Assembly (NCBI GenBank): GCA_964528445.1
Contig: CAZGSL010000007.1
Span: forward strand, 12,639-76,638
Source: JAXHMM01 sp964528445
GTDB lineage: Bacteria; Bacteroidota; Rhodothermia; Balneolales; Balneolaceae
DNA: 64,000 nucleotides
Reading direction: 5' to 3'
A program made the position numbers and the translations under genes. Position 1 is the first letter of the stretch. Each line of letters starts with the position of its first letter. The notes beneath the pieces were generated by a model. That model did no database searches. It was not told where the DNA came from and worked only from the letters and a program-made list of their open reading frames with translations. Shown here piece by piece: positions 46,593 to 54,745 of this stretch.

Positions 46593-47618
46593 TCAGCGTA
46601 CCGGCGACTCAAGAAGCTCCAGGCTGCCCCGTCCTGCATCCATCCGGGCAGGCAAGCCTACCGGCAGGGTCAGCGTCTCATCGACATGGCCGAAGGGAAA
46701 GCCCGAGAAAGAAGGTATGTTTCGGGAACTTATGTGGTGATTGAGTATCTGGTCCAGCCCGTGAGCCTGCGGGGTATCCCGGGAGCACTCTGTGCATGTG
46801 CCAAAAATAAAGCCGTTTATTTCATCCAGAATACCGCTTAGCGCCAGTTGGGTCATCATCCGGTCTATCCGATAGTAACTCTCCCCGACATCCTCCAGGA
46901 ACAGTATGGCATTGCGGAAATCGGGCAAAAATTCCGAGCCGATCAAGGAGGTGAGCACACTTAGATTGCCGCCGAGCAGTCTCCCTTCTGCCCTGCCTTC
47001 CCGAATCGGAAGATGCGAGCGCTTCTTCCCCTTCAGGGCATAGGAATCGGTGCCATGCAGGGCCTTTCGGAAACTTTCCGTGGTAAAAGAGTTCCACTCC
47101 GATTTTCCCACCGGGCCGTGAAACGTTATCAGGCCACACCTGGCATAAATGCTAAGCAGCAGGGCCGTAACATCGCTGAAGCCGATAAGGGCCTTGGGAT
47201 GGGACCGTATCACTTCGTAGTCAAGCAGCTCTAGAATTCGATTGGCCCCCCACCCTCCCCGAAAGGCCATGATCGCGGATATATCCGGATCCCGGAACAT
47301 GGCCATCAGATCACTTGCCCGCTGGGTGTCCGTTCCCGCAAAATTCCCATGGCGTCTCCTCGCATGCTCACCCTCCCGGACACGGTATCCCATGGATCGG
47401 AGGTTGGCAACGATCTTCCCGTAGGCCGACCGGTCGGAGAGTGTACTGGCGGGACTCACCATGCCTATGGTATCACCACGGCTGATACGTTCCGGTTTTT
47501 GGGGATCGGAATTTCCAGCTGTCCCCTCATTAAACCGGGTCCACCTCCCCAGTCCCCCCATTCCCAGGACTCCTATGCTCTTCAGAAACCGTTTGCGGTC
47601 AATGCTCATGAGCGGCAT
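46593..47618 (-). CDS. ldcA: Muramoyltetrapeptide (LD-) carboxypeptidase, S66 family
   Basis: 341 residues from ATG 47618 (another ATG three codons on). Cleaves the terminal D-Ala from tetrapeptides during cell-wall recycling. The Ser-Glu-His triad is recognisable as GFSDVTALL (nucleophile), FLEDVGESYYRIDRMM (Glu) and FGHVDETLTLPVG (His). N-terminus begins IDRKRFLKSIGVLG, close to a Tat signal but with one Lys (R-K-R), so export by Tat is possible but not assured. Lies at the end of the long suf/isoprenoid operon, overlapping the nadD 3' end. Confidence 0.88.
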   Translation of the reverse strand: MPLMSIDRKRFLKSIGVLGMGGLGRWTRFNEGTAGNSDPQKPERISRGDTIGMVSPASTLSDRSAYGKIVANLRSMGYRVREGEHARRRHGNFAGTDTQRASDLMAMFRDPDISAIMAFRGGWGANRILELLDYEVIRSHPKALIGFSDVTALLLSIYARCGLITFHGPVGKSEWNSFTTESFRKALHGTDSYALKGKKRSHLPIREGRAEGRLLGGNLSVLTSLIGSEFLPDFRNAILFLEDVGESYYRIDRMMTQLALSGILDEINGFIFGTCTECSRDTPQAHGLDQILNHHISSRNIPSFSGFPFGHVDETLTLPVGLPARMDAGRGSLELLESPVR

Positions 47619-48213
47619 CTTCAACGTTGTACAGTCCCTCCATTCGAATGATAGTCCTTACCCTTTCGGGAAGCCAGTCGGAGACCTCCTCCCCCTCTTC
47701 CAACAACTCCCGGATCCGTGTCGATGAGATATCCACCGGCCGGTGCTCAACGAACCGGCAGGATTCGCGGAGGATTTCCGGGAGATCGTTATTGTCCGTA
47801 TTGGGACGCCGGGCTACCAGGATAGTATGGTTTTCGGCAATACGGCGCCAGTTCTTCCATGACGTAAATTGACGGTAGGAATCTTCACCGATACATAGAC
47901 AGAAGCGTTTGTCAGGATAACGCTTTCTCAAAAAAGATAGGGTTTGCCAGGTATAGGAGGGAGATTCAAGCTCTTTCTCCACACTTGAAATCCGTACGCG
48001 TTCATAGTCCGAGAAAGCAACCCGAAGCATCTCATATCGCAACTCGTAGGGAGCCTGTTCCTCCCCCCTCTTGTGAGGGGGATGGGGAGTGAGAAGAATC
48101 CAAAGCTCGTCGATATGCCCGCTTTCAAGAAAGGAACGGGCTATGGAAAGATGCCCCCGGTGAACCGGGTCGAAGGTGCCCCCAAGGAGTCCTATTGTTT
48201 CCGGAGAATGCAC
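47599..48213 (-). CDS. nadD: Nicotinate-nucleotide adenylyltransferase
   Basis: 204 residues. Transfers AMP to NaMN, making deamido-NAD. Signature GGTFDPVHRGH (11-21) and ISSTRIR (162-168) are both present. GTG start, 2 nt after bamD. Together with pncA elsewhere in the window it covers the nicotinamide salvage branch of NAD synthesis. Its end overlaps the ldcA start by up to 20 nt. Confidence 0.95.
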   Translation of the reverse strand: MHSPETIGLLGGTFDPVHRGHLSIARSFLESGHIDELWILLTPHPPHKRGEEQAPYELRYEMLRVAFSDYERVRISSVEKELESPSYTWQTLSFLRKRYPDKRFCLCIGEDSYRQFTSWKNWRRIAENHTILVARRPNTDNNDLPEILRESCRFVEHRPVDISSTRIRELLEEGEEVSDWLPERVRTIIRMEGLYNVEDAAHEH

Positions 48214-48215
48214 AA

Positions 48216-49082
48216 TCAGTTTTCGGAACTGTCGCTTCCTGTGGCAGCAGAAGATGCGGTCTGGTCAGTGGGAAGCTGCTCAAGGGCGGTACGTGCTTCG
48301 TCCACGTAATTCTCAGCCTGGCTCCGATTGGGCCCGTTGGGAAAGAGCTGAACATACGTTTCGTAGGTCTCCACCGCCTGTTGATATCTCTCCCGCTGGC
48401 GTTCTGTCACGCTGCGCGAAGCGTAGATATTGTAGGCGTTTATTTCATCGGAAAGCGCCTGTTCGGCCCACTGCGTGTCCGGATAGTTTTCAATGACGAG
48501 ATCGTAGTAGATAATCGCGGCCTCATACTCCTGCATGCGCATATAAAGATCGGCGGAGGCATACCGTTTATGGGCCAGCTTGCTTCTCAATTCCGATATA
48601 TACTCCGATGCCTGCTGGGTTCTCTCGGAGTCGGGATAGCGGGAATTATAGAGGCGGAGTTTTTCTATGGCCTGCCGGGTATAACTCTGGTCAAGCCGGT
48701 AACGGGGACTTATTTCAAAATAACAATAAGCCTCTTTGAACTGGACCTCCTCGCGACGTTCCGACTGGGGAAACTGCGATATGAAACGCTCGTATTCCGA
48801 GGCTGCCAACAGGTAGCGGCGATCGTGGTAATAGGACTCTGCCAGGTAATACTGGGCATCGCGACCGTATTCCGTTCCCGTACCGAGTTGGACTACCTGC
48901 TCAAACGCATTTGCCGCATCGGCATAATGCTCCTGCTCGAAAAGCGTATAGGCTTTCTCGTACGCGACCTCGAGAGAATCTCCCTGCCTGATCATCTCCT
49001 TGCTGCTGCATGATGAGAACAGCAAGCCCGCCGCCAGACCCAGAAGAAGAAAATTAAATGTTCTGACTGGTAGTACTTTCAT
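48216..49082 (-). CDS. bamD: BamD-like outer-membrane assembly lipoprotein
   Basis: 288 residues: lipoprotein signal (LFSSC, Cys25), then five TPR-like repeats (for example 40-75, EKAYTLFEQEHYADAANAFEQVV; 77-110; 190-215). This is the BamD architecture, the essential partner of BamA for barrel insertion. A poorly conserved Ser/Thr tail (TDQTASSAAT) follows the last repeat. Ribosome site GGAGA lies about 5 nt before the ATG. Ends 2 nt before nadD. Confidence 0.88.
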   Translation of the reverse strand: MKVLPVRTFNFLLLGLAAGLLFSSCSSKEMIRQGDSLEVAYEKAYTLFEQEHYADAANAFEQVVQLGTGTEYGRDAQYYLAESYYHDRRYLLAASEYERFISQFPQSERREEVQFKEAYCYFEISPRYRLDQSYTRQAIEKLRLYNSRYPDSERTQQASEYISELRSKLAHKRYASADLYMRMQEYEAAIIYYDLVIENYPDTQWAEQALSDEINAYNIYASRSVTERQRERYQQAVETYETYVQLFPNGPNRSQAENYVDEARTALEQLPTDQTASSAATGSDSSEN

Positions 49083-49095
49083 CTTTTCTCCGTGA

Positions 49096-50118
49096 TCAAA
49101 ATTCCCGGTTCGTTAAGTTTACAATCAGTCTTTGAATATCCTCTTTATATTCGGAATCCTCAAAATAATCCAGGATCTCTACAGCCCGCCCATAACGACT
49201 CTTCACCTCCCGGCGGGCGTCTTCAATCACATCCAGGCGACGGTAGATGTCAATAACCATTTCTATGTCGCCACTGCCGGCGTCATCATCTCCGAAGACC
49301 CGGTGCAACTGTCTCTTCTGCTCTCCGTTGCTTCTCTGTAACGACAGGATGGAAAGATATGTTTTCTTGGATTCCGCAATATCTCCTCCCTGTTTTTTTC
49401 CGAATTTTTCTGGATCAGCTACGGTATCCAGCAGATCGTCCTGAATCTGGAACGCCAGACCGATCTCTTCGCCCATTTCACCAAGTACTTCCACCTCATT
49501 CTCCCCACCCCCCGCCACCGTCCCGCCCATTTGGAGCGAAGCCTTGATTAGGGCGGCGGTTTTTCCACGAATCATCTCCATATAATCCTCCAGCGAGACA
49601 TGTTCACGCTGCTCAAATTCCAGGTCGTATGCCTGACCTTCGCATACATTGACAACGCTCTCCAGGAAGAGGTCTGTGATCCGCGTAAATTGCTCCCTCG
49701 TTACCTCTACGTCGCGGGCATAGGACTGAAGCTTCCTGAAGGCCCAGGCGTACATGGCGTCGCCCGAAAGTATGGCCGTGGAGTTGTCCCATTTCTTGTG
49801 TACGCTCAACTGTCCCCTGCGTGTGTGGGCCCGGTCCATGATGTCGTCGTGCAGGAGCGTAAAGTTGTGTAGCAGCTCTATCGCCAATGCGGCGGGCATC
49901 GCCTTCTCCAAGGTGCCCCCGCAAAGTCCGCACCCGGCAAGGGTAAAATAGGGACGGATTCTCTTCCCCCCGCGTGAGAGGGTATACCTAACCGGATCGT
50001 AGAGGGTTGATGGTAGCTCGGGCAGTTTCAGCGCCATGAGTTCCTCGTCAATAAGATCGGAAATCCGTTTCTGAAACTCTGTGGTATCCACGTGCTGACG
50101 GTCTCTTGTTTTTTGCAA
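49096..50118 (-). CDS. Polyprenyl diphosphate synthase (short-chain)
   Basis: 340 residues of the trans-isoprenyl synthase family, probably farnesyl or geranylgeranyl diphosphate synthase. First Asp-rich motif DDIMD (91-95, within ELLHNFTLLHDDIMDRA), second QIQDDLLD near 226-233; SRGGKRIRP (48-56) and GKTAALIKAS also present. The start is uncertain: TTG at 50118 or GTG nine codons later. Directly downstream of IPP isomerase, so it uses the IPP/DMAPP made there; crtB elsewhere is a likely consumer. Chain length cannot be set from sequence alone. Confidence 0.9.
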   Translation of the reverse strand: MQKTRDRQHVDTTEFQKRISDLIDEELMALKLPELPSTLYDPVRYTLSRGGKRIRPYFTLAGCGLCGGTLEKAMPAALAIELLHNFTLLHDDIMDRAHTRRGQLSVHKKWDNSTAILSGDAMYAWAFRKLQSYARDVEVTREQFTRITDLFLESVVNVCEGQAYDLEFEQREHVSLEDYMEMIRGKTAALIKASLQMGGTVAGGGENEVEVLGEMGEEIGLAFQIQDDLLDTVADPEKFGKKQGGDIAESKKTYLSILSLQRSNGEQKRQLHRVFGDDDAGSGDIEMVIDIYRRLDVIEDARREVKSRYGRAVEILDYFEDSEYKEDIQRLIVNLTNREF

Positions 50119-50149
50119 AAAATTAATATAACGAAATTCGCCGAGGATG

Positions 50150-51175
50150 TTACCGCCTGGAAGGCATCAGCAGTTCCCTTCGCATGTCTGCCGGTTTTTG
50201 ACATCCGGTCAGTAGAAGAATGGTCTCCAGATCGCTTTTCCATTCTCCGAACAGGTGTTCCAGTCCCGCCTGACCGTCCTCCACCACCGACTTGATGACG
50301 GGCTGGGCGGATGCAGTGAAGTCGGCACCGAGACAGAGCGCCTTGGCAATGTCGAAAGCACTGCGCACTCCTCCCGACCCGATCAGCTCAAATTCGTATG
50401 TTTTTTTGAGCGAAACCAGCTGGCGAATGGATTCGACCGTGGGTATCCCCCAGTTATCAAAAGAGTGACGGGCCTCGGAATTCCTGTGGCGCAAATTTTC
50501 AATGCGTGCCCAGCTGGTCCCTCCGGCACCGGCCGTATCAATGACCGAAACGCCCCTCTCCAGCAGACGCCTTCCCACCTCCCCGGAAATTCCGGCCCCG
50601 GTTTCCTTGACGATCACAGGACACTCGGTCTGCTCCACCAGCCGGGCAATACCCTCTTCCACCCCGCGAAAATTGCGATCCCCCTCCGGCTGCATCAGCT
50701 CCTGCAGTGGATTGAGGTGAACGATCACCGCGTCAGCTTCAATGCTCTCGACCAACCGTTTTGCCTGGTCATCCGGAAGACCCCCGGCCAGCTGTGCCCC
50801 GCCAATGTTGGCGGCAATGAATGCCCCCGGCGCCTCCTCCCGTACCACCCCGAACGACGAAGTCTCTTCCGGATTTTCCAGCATGATTCGCTGGCTGCCC
50901 ACTCCCATGGGCAGATTGTTGTTCTCACAAAACCTGGCGATGATCGCGTTCACAGCACCCGCATCGGTATATCCCCCCGTCATGGAAGAGATAAAAAGAG
51001 GATAGGAAAAGGTTCGGTCCAGCAGCGTCGCCTCCGTGGAGATATCGTCCAAATTCAGCTCGGGCAAGGCATTGTGCCTCAGGCGGTATTCGTCAAAACC
51101 GGCAGGCTGGCGGTAGTCCACTTCCCCGGAGACGGTCAGCTCGACATGGTCCTTTTTTCGCTGTTTTATACTCAC
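50150..51175 (-). CDS. fni: Isopentenyl-diphosphate delta-isomerase, type 2 (FMN-dependent)
   Basis: 341-residue FMN/NADPH enzyme interconverting IPP and DMAPP. TIM-barrel landmarks: RKKDHVEL (6-13), ISSMTGGY (63-70), MGVGSQR, ANIGGAQL (about 122-129), VIVHLNPLQELMQPEG (about 149-164), VKETGAGIS, DTAGAGGTSWARIE (about 215-228) and GSGGVRSAFDIAKAL near 266-281. GTG start with a good ribosome site AGAGGAG about 6 nt upstream. Starts 20 nt after the SDR gene and precedes the prenyl synthase, forming an isoprenoid pair. Confidence 0.95.
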   Translation of the reverse strand: MSIKQRKKDHVELTVSGEVDYRQPAGFDEYRLRHNALPELNLDDISTEATLLDRTFSYPLFISSMTGGYTDAGAVNAIIARFCENNNLPMGVGSQRIMLENPEETSSFGVVREEAPGAFIAANIGGAQLAGGLPDDQAKRLVESIEADAVIVHLNPLQELMQPEGDRNFRGVEEGIARLVEQTECPVIVKETGAGISGEVGRRLLERGVSVIDTAGAGGTSWARIENLRHRNSEARHSFDNWGIPTVESIRQLVSLKKTYEFELIGSGGVRSAFDIAKALCLGADFTASAQPVIKSVVEDGQAGLEHLFGEWKSDLETILLLTGCQKPADMRRELLMPSRR

Positions 51176-51194
51176 GGATACTCCTCTCTGTTGA

Positions 51195-51938
51195 TCATAT
51201 CATATAGGATCCGCCGTTGATATGAAAAGTGGATCCTGTCATGTGGGGAACCCTGCCTGAGGATAGAAAAGCCACCAGTTCTCCCACCTCTTCCGGAGAG
51301 GTAATCTCGTCAAATGCCATCCCTCTCGTCAGGTACTCCTCTCCGTAGACTTCCACCGACTCCCGTGCCATATCTGTTTCAATGAATCCGGGCGCGACGG
51401 TATATGCGGAAACACCCTTATCCCCGTAATCCCGGGCGATACTCTTTGTAAACGCCACCAGTCCCCCCTTCGAAGCCGCATAGGAGGCGTATTCCTGCGT
51501 ATCTCCCCGGTACGCCGCCCGGGAGGCGATGTTAATTATCAATCCTCCTTCGTCGTTCGACCAGCTCTCCAGGGCCCATTTGGAGATCAGGGCGGGAGCG
51601 CGAAGATTAACCTGCAGGGTCCGGTCCCAGTTTTCCAGCCAACGAGCATCGTCCTCGCGCAGGTCGCAGGCTTCGTTGATGCCGGCGTTGTTTATCACCA
51701 CATTAGGTCTCTCATCCCTGTCAAAAATCGGCTTCAGCCTCTCCTTCATGAGCCTGCGGTCGGAGAGATCCACTTCAATCCCCTCGAATTTCTCGTCAGA
51801 CGTGAACTCCTTCGGGAATTCCGAGCGGCGGGTGGTGCCGATGAGGCGGGCGCCCGAATCAAGCAGTTTTCTCCCTATCGATTCGCCGATTCCCCTGGAT
51901 GCGCCGGTAACCAGCGCCATGACATGTCGATTATCCAT
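51195..51938 (-). CDS. Short-chain dehydrogenase/reductase (FabG-like)
   Basis: 247-residue NAD(P)-dependent SDR. TGASRGIG (11-18) binds cofactor, NNAG (about 87-90) is the structural motif, and the catalytic Tyr/Lys are in YASYAASKGG (about 152-161) after a Ser in NIASRAAYRG. Classical SDR length. Substrate unknown; 3-oxoacyl-ACP reductase is a possibility, but the gene is alone among Fe-S and isoprenoid genes rather than in a fab cluster. 45-nt gap from the DUF2480 gene. Confidence 0.9.
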   Translation of the reverse strand: MDNRHVMALVTGASRGIGESIGRKLLDSGARLIGTTRRSEFPKEFTSDEKFEGIEVDLSDRRLMKERLKPIFDRDERPNVVINNAGINEACDLREDDARWLENWDRTLQVNLRAPALISKWALESWSNDEGGLIINIASRAAYRGDTQEYASYAASKGGLVAFTKSIARDYGDKGVSAYTVAPGFIETDMARESVEVYGEEYLTRGMAFDEITSPEEVGELVAFLSSGRVPHMTGSTFHINGGSYMI

Positions 51939-51983
51939 GATCGTGGTATTGGGATGGGCATTGAGGGTACTCCGGCACGCTTC

Positions 51984-52514
51984 TCAATTGCGGTAGACGG
52001 GTACGTTCGAGCAGGCCTCCCCGTACATGAGCTTTTTGACCACGGGGACCAGCTTCGTGGTGGCATACATATATACGCTCTCCGGCACCGGCTTCTCTTT
52101 CGAGCTGCATCCTTTCAGAATCACAAACTTATCCTGGTATCTGCCCCAGTCGATCTGTTCAAGCTTTCTGCGGTAAAGTTCAAAACGTATGTCGTCGGGA
52201 CGGCCGGCAAAGACCTCCTCAGCCTCCGGTACGGCGTGACGCGCCACGAGCATCCAGGCCCATTTGGAAATGATGGCGTCGGTGGAACAGTAGACGGCAA
52301 GGTAGGCACCCTGATACTGTTCCCACTCGTGCGAGTCCAGTCGTTCCCGGAACTGCTCCTCCTTCAGCACCAGTCCCTCAACCAGGAACTGTTTCAGGTC
52401 CAGCTCGGCCACCGGGGTGTCGTCCCAGTACTTCTGCAGGTCCAGAGTGACCAGCTTGTCGGACTGTTTGATTTTGTTCTCTATGGTCCCTTCCGTCTGG
52501 GTGCTCATCATCAA
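51984..52514 (-). CDS. DUF2480 family protein
   Basis: 176 residues of a family that is nearly confined to Bacteroidota and commonly encoded with suf genes. Three Cys-Ser pairs stand out: Cys76 (VYCSTDAI), Cys136 (LKGCSSKE) and Cys168 (EACSNVPVY), a plausible cluster- or metal-binding set. The family pattern SKWAWMLVARH and VILKGCS is present. No enzymatic motif is known. ATG overlaps the A-type carrier stop by 4 nt, so it is coupled to Fe-S assembly. Confidence 0.82.
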   Translation of the reverse strand: MMMSTQTEGTIENKIKQSDKLVTLDLQKYWDDTPVAELDLKQFLVEGLVLKEEQFRERLDSHEWEQYQGAYLAVYCSTDAIISKWAWMLVARHAVPEAEEVFAGRPDDIRFELYRRKLEQIDWGRYQDKFVILKGCSSKEKPVPESVYMYATTKLVPVVKKLMYGEACSNVPVYRN

Positions 52515-52849
52515 ATGGAAAAGGATTCGCCGCAGGAGCAGGTGCGGCTGGCATTGGGATTATGGAAATGGAAACCGTCGCCTTCCAGCCCCTCGGTATA
52601 GTCCAGCCTGGTACCCGAAAGGTAGAGAAAGCTTCTCATGTCCACGATTAAGCGAATGCCTTTGTCCTCGAACAGTTTTTCATCCTCCTCCTCGTCCGCT
52701 TCGGCCGAATCAAATTCAAGTTCGTATGTAAGGCCGCTGCACCCGCCGCTTACCACGCCTACACGCAGTCTGGCATCGTCGGGAACATCCTGTTCCCGGC
52801 GTATCTCGTTTATTCGTCGGGCCGCTCGATCGGTTACGGAGATGGACAT
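52511..52849 (-). CDS. sufA: A-type iron-sulfur carrier (SufA/IscA-like)
   Basis: 112 residues of the HesB/IscA fold. The three ligands are Cys37 (SGGCSGLTY), Cys104 and Cys106 (TCSCGESF). Transfers Fe-S clusters from the SufBCD scaffold to apo-proteins. An acidic insert (EADEEEDEK, 50-58) is longer than in E. coli SufA. 17-nt gap from nfu. Confidence 0.92.
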   Translation of the reverse strand: MSISVTDRAARRINEIRREQDVPDDARLRVGVVSGGCSGLTYELEFDSAEADEEEDEKLFEDKGIRLIVDMRSFLYLSGTRLDYTEGLEGDGFHFHNPNASRTCSCGESFSI

Positions 52850-52866
52850 GGTACCTCGTATTTCTT

Positions 52867-53418
52867 TTATACGGAAACGACCTGAATTTCGGGATCAATG
52901 CGCTTGACCATGCTTTCGATGGCGTAAAGCGTACCCGAGGTGGCCGTGGGACAAGTGCCGCACGCTCCCTGGTAGTGTACCTTGAGGCGGTTTCCGTCCA
53001 GGCCGAGAATCTTCAGTCCCCCGCCGTCGGCCAGCAGGTAGGGTCTTACCTGTTCGTCCAGCATCTGGTTGATTTCCACTAGACGCGGGTCGTCGGAATC
53101 CTGAACCTCCTTGGTCGCGTGAACCTCTTCGTCTTCCACGGCGTCTTTCTGGGGCGACGCTTCCCGGATGGGCGGAGCCAGCTTGCGAAGAAGCTCGGAC
53201 CATACGGCATCGCCGTCCTGTGTCACCGTAACGTACTTGTCCACGTAGTAGACGTTGATGACATGATCGATGGCAAAAAGTGCAGATGCCAGATCGTCGT
53301 TTTCCGCATCACCGGCATTTTCGAAGGATTTGGTCACGCCGTTGGTCAGCGCTTCCCCCAGGACGAAGCGCATGGCATCGGGATTGGGCGTACGTTCAAT
53401 TTCCTTGATCTTTGGCAT
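52867..53418 (-). CDS. nfu: NifU-like iron-sulfur carrier (Nfu)
   Basis: 183 residues: N-terminal Nfu_N domain (about 1-85, RTPNPDAMRFVLGE, the usual start for eukaryotic-type Nfu) and a C-terminal NifU domain with Cys153 and Cys156 (GACGTCPTA), the cluster site at the dimer interface. The hinge between is rich in Asp/Glu. Delivers 4Fe-4S clusters. 77-nt gap upstream after sufS, with an inverted repeat, leaves room for an internal promoter. Confidence 0.92.
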   Translation of the reverse strand: MPKIKEIERTPNPDAMRFVLGEALTNGVTKSFENAGDAENDDLASALFAIDHVINVYYVDKYVTVTQDGDAVWSELLRKLAPPIREASPQKDAVEDEEVHATKEVQDSDDPRLVEINQMLDEQVRPYLLADGGGLKILGLDGNRLKVHYQGACGTCPTATSGTLYAIESMVKRIDPEIQVVSV

Positions 53419-53442
53419 GACAGAAGCTTCTTTGTTTCAGGG

Positions 53443-53460
53443 TTCGTTATTTAGAACGAA
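53443..53460. promoter_or_regulatory. AT-rich inverted repeat upstream of nfu
   Basis: TTCGTT (53443-53448) and AACGAA (53455-53460) around a 6-nt spacer, 24 nt upstream of the nfu ATG, preceded on the coding strand by an AT-rich block with TATATTTAT. Could be a regulator site, an internal promoter or a weak hairpin. No protein is assigned. Confidence 0.3.
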
Positions 53461-53495
53461 TATAAATATAATCTATTTTATCCTCAGCCGAAGGT

Positions 53496-54743
53496 TCAGA
53501 AAAATTCCTTCACCTTGCGGAGGCCCTCCGCCAACCGGTCAATATCCTCCCGGTTGTTGTAAAATGAAATGGAGGCGCGGGCCGTGGCCGAAACGTCAAA
53601 ACGTCTCATGGCGGGCTGCGCACAATGGTGGCCCGTACGGATCGCCACCCCCTGCTGATCCAGAATGGTTCCAGCGTCGGTTGCGTGGATACCTTCCATT
53701 ACAAAGGAGAGTACCGAAGCTTTCTCCCCGGCCGTTCCAATGATTCGCAGCCCTTCGATCTCCCGGAGTTTATCTGTGGCGTATTCCAGCAGTTCACGCT
53801 CGCGGCGTGCGATGTTGTCCATTCCGATCTCCTGCAGGTACTCTACCGCTGCTCCCAGTCCGATTCCGGCGGCAATGGGAGGTGTTCCCGCTTCAAATTT
53901 GTGTGGGATTTCATCCCAGGTCGTCTCCTCGAACGAAACCTTGTCGATCATATCTCCCCCGCCGCGGTATGGAGGCATCCTCTCAAGGTACTTCTTCCTG
54001 GCATAGAGAATGCCGAATCCCGTCGGCCCGCACATTTTGTGAGAGGAAAAGGCATAAAAATCGGCGCCCAGTTCCTCCATGTTCAGCGGGGTGTGGGGGG
54101 CCGCCTGGGCTCCGTCGATCAAAACGGGCACGCCCAGTTTGTGTGCTTCCTCCACCATTTTCCTGACTGGGTGCACCGTTCCCAGCGCATTGGAAACATG
54201 ACCAATCGCCACGAGGCCGGTCTGTTCGCCCAGCAGCTCCCGGTAAGCCTCCATATCCACTTCTCCCCGGTCGTTAACCGGTATAACGGTCAGAACGGCA
54301 CCGTTCTTTTCGGCTGCCATCTGCCAGGGCACGATATTGGCGTGGTGCTCAATCTCGGTAAGAAGTATTTCATTACCCTCACCGAGAAAAGGTTCGGCAT
54401 AACTGCTGGCCACCAGATTGATAGCGTCGGTCGTCCCGGTGGTGTAAATGATCTCCCCATCGTCGGGAGCACCGATAAAGTCCCGTATCTTCTCCCGGGT
54501 GGCTTCGTAAGCATCGGTCGCCTCCTGGCTGAGTGTGTGGATGCCGCGGTGCACGTTGGCGTGCTCGGCGGTGTGGTAACGGTGAATGCGATCGGCTACC
54601 TGTCGCGGCATCTGGCTGGAGGCGGCATTGTCAAGGTACACCAGCTGCCTTCCCCTGACCTGCCGGTCAAGCACCGGGAAATCCCGCCGTATACGGTCGA
54701 AATCCACCGGTTTCGCCTCCTGCCTTGTCAAGGTTTCCGTCAT
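53496..54743 (-). CDS. sufS: Cysteine desulfurase SufS
   Basis: 415-residue PLP enzyme supplying sulfur for the Suf system. Schiff-base Lys236 in SSHKMCGPTG, persulfide Cys374 in RTGHHCAQPAM, PLP-stacking His134 in EIEHHANIVPW and Asp210. Group II (SufS) form because of the RTGHHCAQP context. Follows sufD by 2 nt. No sufE or sufU (the usual sulfur acceptor) is in the window. Confidence 0.97.
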   Translation of the reverse strand: MTETLTRQEAKPVDFDRIRRDFPVLDRQVRGRQLVYLDNAASSQMPRQVADRIHRYHTAEHANVHRGIHTLSQEATDAYEATREKIRDFIGAPDDGEIIYTTGTTDAINLVASSYAEPFLGEGNEILLTEIEHHANIVPWQMAAEKNGAVLTVIPVNDRGEVDMEAYRELLGEQTGLVAIGHVSNALGTVHPVRKMVEEAHKLGVPVLIDGAQAAPHTPLNMEELGADFYAFSSHKMCGPTGFGILYARKKYLERMPPYRGGGDMIDKVSFEETTWDEIPHKFEAGTPPIAAGIGLGAAVEYLQEIGMDNIARRERELLEYATDKLREIEGLRIIGTAGEKASVLSFVMEGIHATDAGTILDQQGVAIRTGHHCAQPAMRRFDVSATARASISFYNNREDIDRLAEGLRKVKEFF

Positions 54744-54745
54744 AG

